The notes: generated by a model from the sequence alone, not told the origin. A stretch of DNA of 64,000 nt from Bacteroidales bacterium (GCA_013376985.1 JACABB010000004.1:67658-131657), one strand, 5' to 3'; counted from the stretch's first letter, positions 25,672 to 35,464 are shown. Made by a program: numbers and translations.

Positions 25672-28600
25672 CTAGGCTTTATCCCCAATAACTTCCTTTG
25701 GCAGCGTAAAGTAGAAATTTGCGCCCTTATCAAGCTCTGCTTCGACCCAAGTACGTCCGCCATGCCTAAGAATAATACGGCGTACATTCGCAAGCCCAAT
25801 TCCAGTTCCTTCAAACTCTGCTGATGAATGAAGGCGCTGGAATACTCCAAAGAGTTTTTGAGCATACTTCATTTCGAATCCTACACCATTATCGCTAATA
25901 CAGAATATAAACTCCTCCTTTTCTTCGGTATAATCAATTCTTATAATGGCTTTTTCTTTGGTTTTGGTATATTTTACTGCATTATCAATTAGATTAACCC
26001 ATACCAAACGCAGTAAGTTATAGTCGCCAGAAACTTCGGCAAGGGGAGATATATTCCATTCTATTTTGCGCCCTACAATGGCTGATTTAATTTGCGATAT
26101 AGCATCGTCAATCAGCCGGTTCATGTCTATTTTTGATTTTCTTATCTCCGTACGACTAGTCCTTGAGAAACTCAAAAGATCATCAATTAAAATTCCCATC
26201 ACTCTTGTGGAATTGTTGATTATGTCCAAATAATGTAGATCCTTTTCGGACAGCTGATCTTTAACATCCTTTGTAAGGATATCCACAAACCCGCTAAGGT
26301 GACGTAAGGGTGCACGTAAATCATGTGAAACCGAGTAGCTAAATGCTTCCAACTCTTTATTTGCAATTTCGAGCTGTTCAGTACGTTGAACTACCCTTTG
26401 CTCCAATGTTTCATTTAACTTTATGATTTCATCCTCGGCATGTTTACGCTCAGTGATATCGATTACAGCAGACTGATACCCTAATAGATTGCCATAATCA
26501 TCCTTAACTGTTGTTGCTAATCCATGAGCAAAAAAGGTTGATCCATCTTTCCTCTTTGCAATAAAATCTCCCTCCCACTGATCAACACTGTCCAATGATG
26601 AAATTATTTCCGATGCACTATTTTGATCATTAAATAGAGTTTGAATTGGTAAGCCTAGAACTTCATCTCTACTTGAATAGCCCCATATACGAAGTAAGGT
26701 ATCATTAATTTCGGTAAAATTACCATTTATATCCGCAATGCTATTGGCTACCAATGATGCATCAAAAACAAGATTTTTAAACCGCAAAACCTCAGTCTGT
26801 TTCTTACGCACCAAAGCCAAAGCAATAAAAGAACTAATACCCTCAAGAAATTGAATCAAATCTAAAGAGAGTTTATCCTTTCTTTTATCGTTAAGTTGTA
26901 GGATTCCAAATATCTCATTATTTGCACGAACAGGGATAAGTGCTACCGATTGATACCCTTCATGAATACAACGATCGCGCGGATGAAGCCTCGTATCTTT
27001 TGGAACTGGAATATTTAAAGATGTGATGGTGTTATTTGTCCATGCGCTTCCGCCTTGGGTAAAGTAAGGATTTTGGGGATCAGTTTTACCCGTTACTATA
27101 AGCCCGCATGTACACTCTAAGCTTATGTTACCATTTTCATCTCTACAAATAATTCCTTTATTATCACGAGCAACCAGCGAGTTCTCATTAATTATAAAAT
27201 CGTTGGAAAAACCTTCCTGAACAAAATAGGGAAAGTCATCTCCGTCTTTCAAACGAAAACCAATGGCTTCGAAATCTAAACTTTGTTTTATCTCGGCCAA
27301 AATACGTGGAATTATTTCCGATAAATCCTTAGGTTCATTCAGGATGGCAAGTATCTTGGATGAAAGGTTTAGTTGATTTTCAGATTCTCTTTTTTTAGTA
27401 ATATCCTGAACAATAGAAAGGAAGTATTGTGGGCGACCTTTTGAATCTCTTATAAGAGAAAGAGCCACATCTCCCCAAACAATTTGGCCATCTTTCCTAA
27501 CGTAACGCTTCTGAACATGTGAGATATTAAGTTCACTTTTTATGATGGACATCATTTCATTCATTCCTATTTTACTATCTTCATGGTATGTTACATCTAC
27601 TATGGATTTCCCAACCAATTCATCGGTTTGATATCCTAGAGAATTCGCAAATGCATTGTTGCAATGGATGAATCGCCTATCGAGCCCCACCATAACAATC
27701 CCTACTGGTGAGAGTTCAAAAGTTTGTTGGAATTTTGTTTGGGTTTCCTGTAGAGAAAATTCAGCAATCTTGCGCTGCGTATTATCCATGATTGTCCCAA
27801 TAAAACGAATTGGTTGATGGGATTCATCGTAAATAAGTTTTCCTTTTGCCTGACAGTATTTTAATTGTTCATTTCTAGCAATCAGCTTGAATTCGAAATT
27901 TAATGGCTCGCCAGTTTGAAAAGAGTGTTCGAATGCCTTGCCGTATTGTTCAAAATCATCAGGGTGAATAAATTTACCATTAGCTTCGAAATTGGGAGTA
28001 AAATTCTGTTTTGTTACCCCGAAAATTTCATAGGTCTCATCGGACCACCAAACCAAGTTGTTTTTTAAGTCCCACTCCCAGCTGCCAATCATGGCCATGT
28101 GCTGGGCATCATTTAATCTATCTAAAAGTTCCGTTTTATTACGCTCTGATTGCCTTAACGTTTCCTCTACCTTAATCCGTTCAGTAATATCGATGAAGCT
28201 AATTAGTATCTCTGATAATTCGCCATCGTTATTAAAAACAGGAAAACCATTGACTGTTAACCATGCAATATCATTGGTTTTTGGCCTAACAACACCAAAA
28301 ATTAGATCCCTAATAGGTTTTTTGATTGCAATGACTCGGTTTACAGGGTAATCCTCAAGTGGAACAGGGGTAATATAATCGTAAATAAACTTCCAATGAG
28401 GATCAACTGCCAATTTTCCTCTCATTTGATCATCGCTTAGCCCCAAAAGTTCAGATGCCCTATGGTTGTTCATTATAATTGAGGTATCAGGTGCGTGTAC
28501 AACAATACCTGCCTCAAGATTTGTTAATAAACTGCGATACCTTTCTTCACTCTCTCTTAAAGCTTCTTCTGTCCGTTTACGTTCAGTAATATCATAGCTA

Positions 28601-30216
28601 AGTACAACAATTGAAATAACGTACCCGCTCCCATTAAAAACAGGTGTATAGTTTACCTGAATCCAGTGTTTTCCGGTTACTAGATCAAAACTGTTTTCAT
28701 AGGAAACCGATTTACCTTGTTTAACTTCGTTTATTGACTTTAATGCAAATTGATAGTTTGCTTCGCTAATAACATCCTTTATATGACTTCCAATAATTTT
28801 TTCTCGAGGAATCCCAAAAGATTTTGCATAGTTTTCGTTTACAAATTCGTAAACTAAGGTATCCGCATTAACATAAGACATAAATCCAGGGATATTATCG
28901 GCAAGACTTAAAATTTTATCGTTGCTGTTTTTAAGAGCCTCGGCAACCTGTTTTCGTTCAGTAATATCCTGAATCGATCCATATATTTTTTTTATGTTCC
29001 CATTTTCCTGATATATTTTTCCAATTGAATGTACCCACCTATGATTACCTTTTGCAGTAATAAATTCTAATTCCAAATCGAATGGTTCTCCAAATTCAAT
29101 TGCTCTTTGTACTGCTTGTTCAATTATTGGTTTTGATGAGGGTGAATAGAAGTTAATCCCGTTATTAACGTTAGGATTGAATGAGGAATCAACCTCATGT
29201 ATTCGGTAAACCTCTTCGGTCCAAGTCTGTTGCAATGTTTCAGTATCAAATTCCCAACCACCTACTTTTGCCGTTTTACCTGTTAGGTTTAATAACCTGT
29301 CTTTTCTTAATAGGTTGTCTTCAGCTTGTTTTCGTTCGGTAATATCATGAATTGTAGTAATAAAATATTGCGGTATATTATTTGCATCTCTCTGTAAAAC
29401 AGTGCTTATATCAGCCCAAATAACATGCCCATCCTTATGGATATACCTCTTCTCCCATCGCAAGGAAGAGTATTTTCCTGATATTAGGGAATTAAGATAT
29501 TCCTGATCCCTTTGTAAATCATCAGGATGGGTGAGTTCCTGCCATTTTAGTGTGGATAGTTCGGCTTCAGAATAGCCTAATATTTGCCGATATGCTTTAT
29601 TGGTTTTGAAGTTACCCCCCATTTCGGTAATTGACTTGCCTACGATTGAATGCTCGAAAATATTTCGGAAATATTCCTCACTAGTACGCAAAGCCTCCTC
29701 AATTTTTTCACGCTCATTGATTTCACTTAAGAGTGAATTATTTACAACAAATAATTCCTCTATTCTTTCATTCACACGCTTTTCAACCTCGTTGTATGCC
29801 TTTTGTAATTCACTTTGAGTAAAAATCAGTTTATCTCTCTCTTTTTGTAACTCATTATTAATCAATATTAACTGATTGTAATTTGTAAGCAATGGGGTTT
29901 TGGGTAAAATATACCATGCTACAATCGCAGCGGCCAAAGAAATAATGGCACAAACGGAATCTACTGTTGCCTGCAACCAGTTTACAGACCACCAAAAACC
30001 TATTACATGAACTAAATGTGTTATACCACATGCTAGGATAAATAACCCGAACAAAAAAATCACCCAGATAAATGGCATATCCTTACGTTTTCTTACAAAA
30101 ACAATAAGAAAAAGTAGAATGGATGCATATGATATTGCAAGTATAGCATTTGCAAGTACCTTCACAATCATTAAAAAGGTGGGCATGTCACCCATAATAA
30201 CTTCTTCTATTTCCAT
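25672..30216 (-). CDS. ethylene-receptor-like membrane domain fused to PAS(x7)-GAF-histidine kinase
   Basis: The first ~115 residues form three helices that align with the ethylene-binding domain of plant ETR1 and cyanobacterial Etr1: Tyr30, Ile33, Ile60, Cys63 and His67 occupy the places of ETR1 Tyr32, Ile35, Ile62, Cys65 and His69 ('LACGITHLVHV'). Asn23 replaces Asp25 and Leu34 replaces Pro36. A coiled coil follows, then six PAS domains, a GAF domain with four cysteines (about residues 920-1110), a seventh PAS, HisKA with 'VSHDLRAPLRHLSGF' and a HATPase ending 'GTGIGLANV'. The HisKA is the phytochrome type that signals to Rcp1-like regulators, such as that encoded just downstream (25050). 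In the known family Cys65 and His69 bind Cu(I); whether this one binds ethylene is inference. At 1514 residues it is far longer than ETR1. Confidence 0.88.
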   Translation of the reverse strand: MEIEEVIMGDMPTFLMIVKVLANAILAISYASILLFLIVFVRKRKDMPFIWVIFLFGLFILACGITHLVHVIGFWWSVNWLQATVDSVCAIISLAAAIVAWYILPKTPLLTNYNQLILINNELQKERDKLIFTQSELQKAYNEVEKRVNERIEELFVVNNSLLSEINEREKIEEALRTSEEYFRNIFEHSIVGKSITEMGGNFKTNKAYRQILGYSEAELSTLKWQELTHPDDLQRDQEYLNSLISGKYSSLRWEKRYIHKDGHVIWADISTVLQRDANNIPQYFITTIHDITERKQAEDNLLRKDRLLNLTGKTAKVGGWEFDTETLQQTWTEEVYRIHEVDSSFNPNVNNGINFYSPSSKPIIEQAVQRAIEFGEPFDLELEFITAKGNHRWVHSIGKIYQENGNIKKIYGSIQDITERKQVAEALKNSNDKILSLADNIPGFMSYVNADTLVYEFVNENYAKSFGIPREKIIGSHIKDVISEANYQFALKSINEVKQGKSVSYENSFDLVTGKHWIQVNYTPVFNGSGYVISIVVLSYDITERKRTEEALRESEERYRSLLTNLEAGIVVHAPDTSIIMNNHRASELLGLSDDQMRGKLAVDPHWKFIYDYITPVPLEDYPVNRVIAIKKPIRDLIFGVVRPKTNDIAWLTVNGFPVFNNDGELSEILISFIDITERIKVEETLRQSERNKTELLDRLNDAQHMAMIGSWEWDLKNNLVWWSDETYEIFGVTKQNFTPNFEANGKFIHPDDFEQYGKAFEHSFQTGEPLNFEFKLIARNEQLKYCQAKGKLIYDESHQPIRFIGTIMDNTQRKIAEFSLQETQTKFQQTFELSPVGIVMVGLDRRFIHCNNAFANSLGYQTDELVGKSIVDVTYHEDSKIGMNEMMSIIKSELNISHVQKRYVRKDGQIVWGDVALSLIRDSKGRPQYFLSIVQDITKKRESENQLNLSSKILAILNEPKDLSEIIPRILAEIKQSLDFEAIGFRLKDGDDFPYFVQEGFSNDFIINENSLVARDNKGIICRDENGNISLECTCGLIVTGKTDPQNPYFTQGGSAWTNNTITSLNIPVPKDTRLHPRDRCIHEGYQSVALIPVRANNEIFGILQLNDKRKDKLSLDLIQFLEGISSFIALALVRKKQTEVLRFKNLVFDASLVANSIADINGNFTEINDTLLRIWGYSSRDEVLGLPIQTLFNDQNSASEIISSLDSVDQWEGDFIAKRKDGSTFFAHGLATTVKDDYGNLLGYQSAVIDITERKHAEDEIIKLNETLEQRVVQRTEQLEIANKELEAFSYSVSHDLRAPLRHLSGFVDILTKDVKDQLSEKDLHYLDIINNSTRVMGILIDDLLSFSRTSRTEIRKSKIDMNRLIDDAISQIKSAIVGRKIEWNISPLAEVSGDYNLLRLVWVNLIDNAVKYTKTKEKAIIRIDYTEEKEEFIFCISDNGVGFEMKYAQKLFGVFQRLHSSAEFEGTGIGLANVRRIILRHGGRTWVEAELDKGANFYFTLPKEVIGDKA

Positions 30217-30256
30217 ATTTATTAAGTATTAGCAACATGGATTTATTCAACCTTTC

Positions 30257-31999
30257 TCATCCATGAATTACATATTTTGCCTCTCCTCCAAATCTTTTAA
30301 GCAATTCGTTTATCTCCTTTTTAAGTTCTATCATTTTAAGTTCACGACCTAAAAAATGGCTATTTAAAAGTTCAAGTTCATTTGTTTTTTTCTTTAATGC
30401 CTCTTCTACTCGTTTGTTTTGAGTAATATCAAAACAATGCCCAATGTAACCAATGAATTCCCCATTACTATTGTAATTGGGTGTACCCATGTCCTTTACC
30501 CACCGATATTCCCCACTTACATGAAGTAAGCGATATTCCATTTCAAATACTTCACGTTTATTAAACGATGTAACATAGATTTTAAGGCAGCGGTCTAAAT
30601 CATCAGGATGAACACCATCCGCCCAACCATTCCCAATTTCCTGCTCAATTGTACGACCTGTAAATTTCAGCCAAGGTTCATTAAAAAAGTTACACAATTT
30701 ATCAGTGCCTGATGTCCAAATCAAAGCCATTCCAGCATTCGCAAGGTTTCTATATTGTACCTCTTTTTCATGAAGTTTAGTATTGGAAAATTTTTGCTCC
30801 CTAATATCCCTTGCAACTACTTGTATTCCTTGTTTTCCCTTTAAATTTATCGGTATTGCGGTTACCTCTGCATAAAATGGTACTCCTTTAAGTGTTACTA
30901 ATTCTTCTTCAATTGTTGGAACCTCTGAATTTTCAGCAGCTATTTTTGCAATTCTCTGCTCTACTATGCTTACATAATCAGGATGAACAAGATCAATTAT
31001 TTTTTTTCCAATAAAATCATCTTTACTCGTTGCTTCAAATATTTTTAAAGAAGCATTATTTACGAATTGAATTAAACCATCCACGTGAACCAGAATAGCA
31101 TCAGGTGAAAATTCAACTAACTGACGATATTTTTCTTCGCTTTCTGTTAGCGATTTAAGAACTTGATCATGTTCTATGATCTGATGCATCATTTTAAAAA
31201 AAGAAAATACGAATAGCAGAATGAAGGCAATTATTATCCCCTCGATGGATTTAACCAAACCGATGGTTCTTTTTTCAAACTTTGCCACGTCCTTGGCGGT
31301 TCGCTCCGAAAACATAACAAAGAATTCATCGATGGGCTTCTGTACTTGGGTTTTCTTTTTGTGATAGGCATCATCATACAGTATTCTCATGGCAAAGTCA
31401 TGGTTAGGTTCTTTTTTTATACAAAAGTTACCTTTACCATCATCATACAAGCCTTTATTTGCATTTATAGCAATTTCTTCAGTTTTCACCAATGAATCAG
31501 AATACTTTTGAGCGCTGGTTAACATCTCAAGTTCCGAATTTGTAAAACCTATTTTACTCATCAACTCCTTTAGCGATATGGTTTCCCCATTGGGGCAAGG
31601 TTTTTGATCCTCTTTTATGACAAAATTCCAATACACTCGGTTGTAATCTGCTGGTCGAGGTTTTTTTCCATTGCGAATATCAAGAACGGCATTATATTGA
31701 CGTTCAAATTCTCCATTATTGGAGGCTACATAAGATCTCGCTAAACGAGTTAAATCGTCAGAGCTTTGAAGTAATTCATTTGCCAGCAAATAGGACTGAA
31801 AATGAATATGTTGACTTTCAATGAGCTCTTTCTGATTTATGTATATCAGCGTAGTTAGTATTACCAAACCAACACACAAAGAGAATTGGATTCCCAAAAG
31901 AGTTCGGAATAGTTTCTTTAGTGAGCCTTTGAATACTAACGCAATCTGATTTTCATTTACTTTTTTCACTTTAAAAATATTTTTCTCCTCATTTATCAT
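30257..31999 (-). CDS. membrane PAS-PAS sensor protein lacking a kinase domain
   Basis: TM helices near 35-55 and 256-278 enclose a ~200-residue extracytoplasmic region of the kind found on chemoreceptors and diguanylate cyclases ('SSDDLTRLARSYVASNNGEF', 'PADYNRVYWNF'). Two PAS domains follow (about 290-410 and 415-540), then the protein ends in a short helix with 'GRELKMIELKKEINELLK', shared with the regulator at 24494. No HisKA, HATPase, GGDEF or methyl-accepting domain is present, and the end is a genuine stop, not truncation by frameshift as far as can be read. It overlaps the upstream kinase by 4 nt (ATGA). It likely passes its signal by pairing with another kinase through the tail. Confidence 0.85.
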   Translation of the reverse strand: MINEEKNIFKVKKVNENQIALVFKGSLKKLFRTLLGIQFSLCVGLVILTTLIYINQKELIESQHIHFQSYLLANELLQSSDDLTRLARSYVASNNGEFERQYNAVLDIRNGKKPRPADYNRVYWNFVIKEDQKPCPNGETISLKELMSKIGFTNSELEMLTSAQKYSDSLVKTEEIAINANKGLYDDGKGNFCIKKEPNHDFAMRILYDDAYHKKKTQVQKPIDEFFVMFSERTAKDVAKFEKRTIGLVKSIEGIIIAFILLFVFSFFKMMHQIIEHDQVLKSLTESEEKYRQLVEFSPDAILVHVDGLIQFVNNASLKIFEATSKDDFIGKKIIDLVHPDYVSIVEQRIAKIAAENSEVPTIEEELVTLKGVPFYAEVTAIPINLKGKQGIQVVARDIREQKFSNTKLHEKEVQYRNLANAGMALIWTSGTDKLCNFFNEPWLKFTGRTIEQEIGNGWADGVHPDDLDRCLKIYVTSFNKREVFEMEYRLLHVSGEYRWVKDMGTPNYNSNGEFIGYIGHCFDITQNKRVEEALKKKTNELELLNSHFLGRELKMIELKKEINELLKRFGGEAKYVIHG

Positions 32000-34593
32000 A
32001 AGGCCAATATTTTACTAGAGTTTTTTGCTAATGTGAAATAGAAGGTACTCCCTTTGCCTAGTTCACTCTCCACCCAAATACTACCCCCATGTTTCTCAAC
32101 AAATTCTTTGCACAAAGACAGCCCTAACCCTGTTCCCACTTCGTTTGTGGTTCCTTTGGTGGAATATGCCTGTATAACATCAAATAGCTTGTCTTTTAAT
32201 TCTGGAGTTATTCCTATACCATTATCAGCAACTGAAATAATCTGAGAAGTATTGTATTTATCGTCCGCACGTTCAATGTATAGATTATTTTGGTTAAATT
32301 CACTAACTCGTTTAATTGATTGGTTGACTGTTACATTAACATTCCCTCCCTTGTTGGTGAATTTAATTGCATTAGATATTAGGTTTCTAAGAATAGTTTT
32401 CAGCATATCTGCATCTGCAAAAGCAACAATTTCCTCATTTTCATTATAATTGATGGTTATGTTTTTTGTGTTGGCATTTGGGGTAAGAATTTCGATAATA
32501 TCTTTACAAATAGTATTAAATTTGAATTCCTTGGGTTCAAAAGGGATTTTACCCGATTTAGATCTAGCCCAAAGAAGAATATCCTCCATTAAAAAATAGG
32601 TATTTTGTGCCGAATTGTTAATAATTGCAATCTGTTTTTCAATTTTATCAATATCATATTCATGAATATTTTCAGTTAAAAGATTTAAGTAGCCAAGTAT
32701 TGTGTTAAAGGGACTTTTTAAGTCATGTGCGAGTATTGACATAAAACGATCCTTGTCCGCATTTACTCTGATAAGCTCTTCATTCTTATTCTGTAGCTCA
32801 ACCTCAAACAGCTTCTGATCTGATATATCATGAAAAATAGTAGCAAATTTTCCCTCTTCAGGTGAATATGCATTGACATGATAGTATTTGTTAAATTCTA
32901 TGCTGTAGTTTTCTAAAGTGAGAGGTTTGCCAGTCAAAGCAACTCGTCCATAAGTTTCAATCCAGTAGAATTCCGTATTTGGCAAAACTTCTAAGATAGT
33001 TTTACCAATTAAATCGGTTGCTTTAAGCCCTGTAAGCGTCTCGAAAGCGGGGTTAATTTCAAGAAACCTATAATCGCAGGGTTTCCCATTAGAATCCAAA
33101 ATAATTTCGTGGAGAGCAAAGCCAGAGGAGAGATTCTGAAAAAGTAATCGATACCTTTTTTCACTCTCTTGCATTGCTATTTCTGCCTGCTTCCGTTCTG
33201 TAACGTCAATATGCGTACCGCTCATCCTTATTACTTGATGATTAGAGTCCCATGCTACTGCTTGCCCTTGATCAAGTATCCATTTATATTGTCCACTTTT
33301 GGTTCGCATTCGGTATTCAAGCCTATGCATCGGTGTTATACCTTTAACATGATCTTGTATGGATTTCATCGCCATGGCCTGATCCTCATGATGCACAAAA
33401 TCAATCCATTGCTTAACAGTGAATTCAATCTCATCAATTTTGTAACCAAGCATTTCTGCCCATTGCTCATTTCTCTTAACCTTATTAGTTACTAAATTCC
33501 AATCCCAGAACCCAAGATGACTACCTTGTAAAACATATTGCAAGCGCTGCTCGCTCTCCTTAAGAATTTCTTCCACGTGCTTTCGGTCGCTGATATTGCG
33601 GGTAACGCTTATAATATGAGGGATTCCTTTTAGGGTTATAGCCTTTGCCGACATTAATCCAGTAATTACTTCTCCATCTTTTCGTTGAAAGAGTAACTCA
33701 CAGTTTTCATAAACCCCATTTTCCTTAATAATTCTGACAAGTTCCTGCCTGTCCTTGGGGGTTTTCCAAAAATTGATATCAAGTGTTGTTTTTCCTAAAA
33801 TATCATCTTTCGAATAACCAAAAATTTTAGTGAAATTTTCATTACAATCCACTAACATTCCATCTTTTAAACGGGTAATTAATGCAGCATCTGGACTCGT
33901 ACTAAAAATTTGTTCAAAATGGCTTTTTGCTTCATAAATTTCTAAATTAAGCCTCTGGTTTAGCATAATTATAAAACCGAATGTCCAAAGAAGTCCAATA
34001 ATTAAGGCATCAAAATATTGGGTAAGGTTAAAAAAAGTTGGTGCAAATATATTACTGTTAAACGGGTTTATAATCAGTACGATAGTTCTATAAACAAAAA
34101 CACTCCCATGCAATGAGAAAAGTATCACACTAAAATTGGCAGTTGAAGCAATATTTGAGGTTTTATTCTTAAGAATAGTTATTGCAGTTAAAAATGCTGT
34201 TGCGGATAAAAAAACATTTAAAAACAAGGTGCGTAGATAAATATCATCTTTAATGAATAAAAAAGAAAGATGGAGCGCTACAAAAGAACTAAAAAAGAGA
34301 AGAATGAATTTTAGATTTATCTTTCTACTAAAAAACTCTAAAACTCCAATGTAAATAAGAATTGTTCCAGAAAAAATTATTACATTTTGAAAAGCAATTA
34401 CCAATTGGTGTAGTAATGGAATACTTCTAAGCAGAATTAGTCCAAAACCGAAAGATTCGGCAACACTCCACATAAGCCACCAACCAGGACCCTTTATGAA
34501 TTTATTGGCTATATATTGATAATAAAAAACTAATACCTGCATCAGATGAGAAATTCCTATTATCAGAATAAGTGTTTGAATATCAATATTCAT
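31996..34593 (-). CDS. multi-TM sensor histidine kinase with three PAS domains
   Basis: The N-terminal ~215 residues contain about seven hydrophobic helices with no motif I can name ('GPGWWLMWSVAESFGFG' in the first loop and second helix). Then come three PAS domains (about 225-345, 350-470, 475-595), HisKA with 'LAHDLKSPFNTILGY' and HATPase (DNGIGI, GTGLGLSL). There is no receiver. It is the first gene of the minus-strand signalling block and overlaps the PAS protein at 30257 by an ATGA junction, so the two are coupled. The membrane part resembles the MHYT/7TM class only in general layout. Confidence 0.88.
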   Translation of the reverse strand: MNIDIQTLILIIGISHLMQVLVFYYQYIANKFIKGPGWWLMWSVAESFGFGLILLRSIPLLHQLVIAFQNVIIFSGTILIYIGVLEFFSRKINLKFILLFFSSFVALHLSFLFIKDDIYLRTLFLNVFLSATAFLTAITILKNKTSNIASTANFSVILFSLHGSVFVYRTIVLIINPFNSNIFAPTFFNLTQYFDALIIGLLWTFGFIIMLNQRLNLEIYEAKSHFEQIFSTSPDAALITRLKDGMLVDCNENFTKIFGYSKDDILGKTTLDINFWKTPKDRQELVRIIKENGVYENCELLFQRKDGEVITGLMSAKAITLKGIPHIISVTRNISDRKHVEEILKESEQRLQYVLQGSHLGFWDWNLVTNKVKRNEQWAEMLGYKIDEIEFTVKQWIDFVHHEDQAMAMKSIQDHVKGITPMHRLEYRMRTKSGQYKWILDQGQAVAWDSNHQVIRMSGTHIDVTERKQAEIAMQESEKRYRLLFQNLSSGFALHEIILDSNGKPCDYRFLEINPAFETLTGLKATDLIGKTILEVLPNTEFYWIETYGRVALTGKPLTLENYSIEFNKYYHVNAYSPEEGKFATIFHDISDQKLFEVELQNKNEELIRVNADKDRFMSILAHDLKSPFNTILGYLNLLTENIHEYDIDKIEKQIAIINNSAQNTYFLMEDILLWARSKSGKIPFEPKEFKFNTICKDIIEILTPNANTKNITINYNENEEIVAFADADMLKTILRNLISNAIKFTNKGGNVNVTVNQSIKRVSEFNQNNLYIERADDKYNTSQIISVADNGIGITPELKDKLFDVIQAYSTKGTTNEVGTGLGLSLCKEFVEKHGGSIWVESELGKGSTFYFTLAKNSSKILAL

Positions 34594-35394
34594 AATTTGT
34601 ATTAGTTAAATTTAATAGTTGTTCTAGCATTTGAATTCAGAATTACTGCTTGCCAATAGGTTCGGCAAAGTCCAATAGACATGTATAATTATTTTCGATT
34701 TATACAATATTAAGCCTTATGGCATTTCGCTGTAATCAGAATAGATCCTAATAAAAAATGTAAATTACTTAAAAGACAAATGAAATAGACATGTTTAGCA
34801 ATGATTTACATCATCATAGTGTAAAAATTGAATATTTTTATTAGGTGGCAACAACGCAAATACATAACTTGTAATAAGCAAATAGCTTACACGAAGAAAA
34901 AAAGGGAGGTTTTATAAAACGTACTTTAATGATTGCGAAAAAAATTTCTCTTATTTACTTGCGCCACTTAGAGCAAATATTAATCAAGATATACTTGTTA
35001 ATTAACGTCAGTTCGATGTAATAAACAATGTATTAATCTGCTTATCAGTCAAATTGTTTTATTTGAAACAATGGAGTGCTGGAATAATGGAAAAATGGAA
35101 GAAAGAAGCAAAAATCTAACCCCTTGTTATCCATTATTCCATCATTCCAACCATCCACATCATACTAAGCAATTATATATCTTTGTAAATAAACACATTA
35201 TCACATTTCTTATATCGAACTCACGTTAATTAACCTAAATTGCTAAGTACGGATAGTTTTGATTTACAGTATTTTATTCTTTCTGCGTTTAGTTTTAATT
35301 GTAAAGGGTGAATTTTTGAATCAAACAAATAACCATATATCAGCAACCTGAGTTAAAGTCAATATAAATTTAGAAGGGTTATAAAATTAATAAA
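34594..35394. other. 800-bp intergenic region with an imperfect inverted repeat
   Basis: This separates the signalling block from the small accessory genes. The only structure I see is an inverted repeat of 20-bp arms (35080-35099 and 35130-35149, 18 of 20 matching) built from TGGAATAATGGA-type units. Neither arm is followed by a T-tract. No TAnnTTTG box for the kinase at 34593 could be found. Confidence 0.5.
35080..35149. repeat. imperfect inverted repeat, 20-bp arms
   Basis: Left arm TGGAATAATGGAAAAATGGA, right arm reverse complement TGGAATGATGGAATAATGGA, separated by 30 bp. Each arm also has internal TGGAATAATGGA/AATGGA repetition. It could be an RNA hairpin or a remnant of a small mobile repeat. 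Confidence 0.5.
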
Positions 35395-35422
35395 ACTAGT
35401 AGAACCTATAGGTCCTACTAGT
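35395..35422 (-). terminator. intrinsic terminator of the small-gene pair
   Basis: A 12-bp stem with one mismatch (ACTAGTAGGACC / GGTTCTACTAGT on the minus strand) around a TATA loop, followed on the minus strand by TTTATTAATTTT. It lies 43 bp beyond the stop of the gene at 35465. Confidence 0.6.
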
Positions 35423-35464
35423 AATTTAATAATCCGAAGTCAAAATGAGCTAAAGGTCTCTAAA

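Noticed and set aside
25629-25865. 78-aa minus-strand ORF at the end of the ethylene-type kinase
   Set aside because: It overlaps the HATPase coding region in another frame and has no ribosome site.
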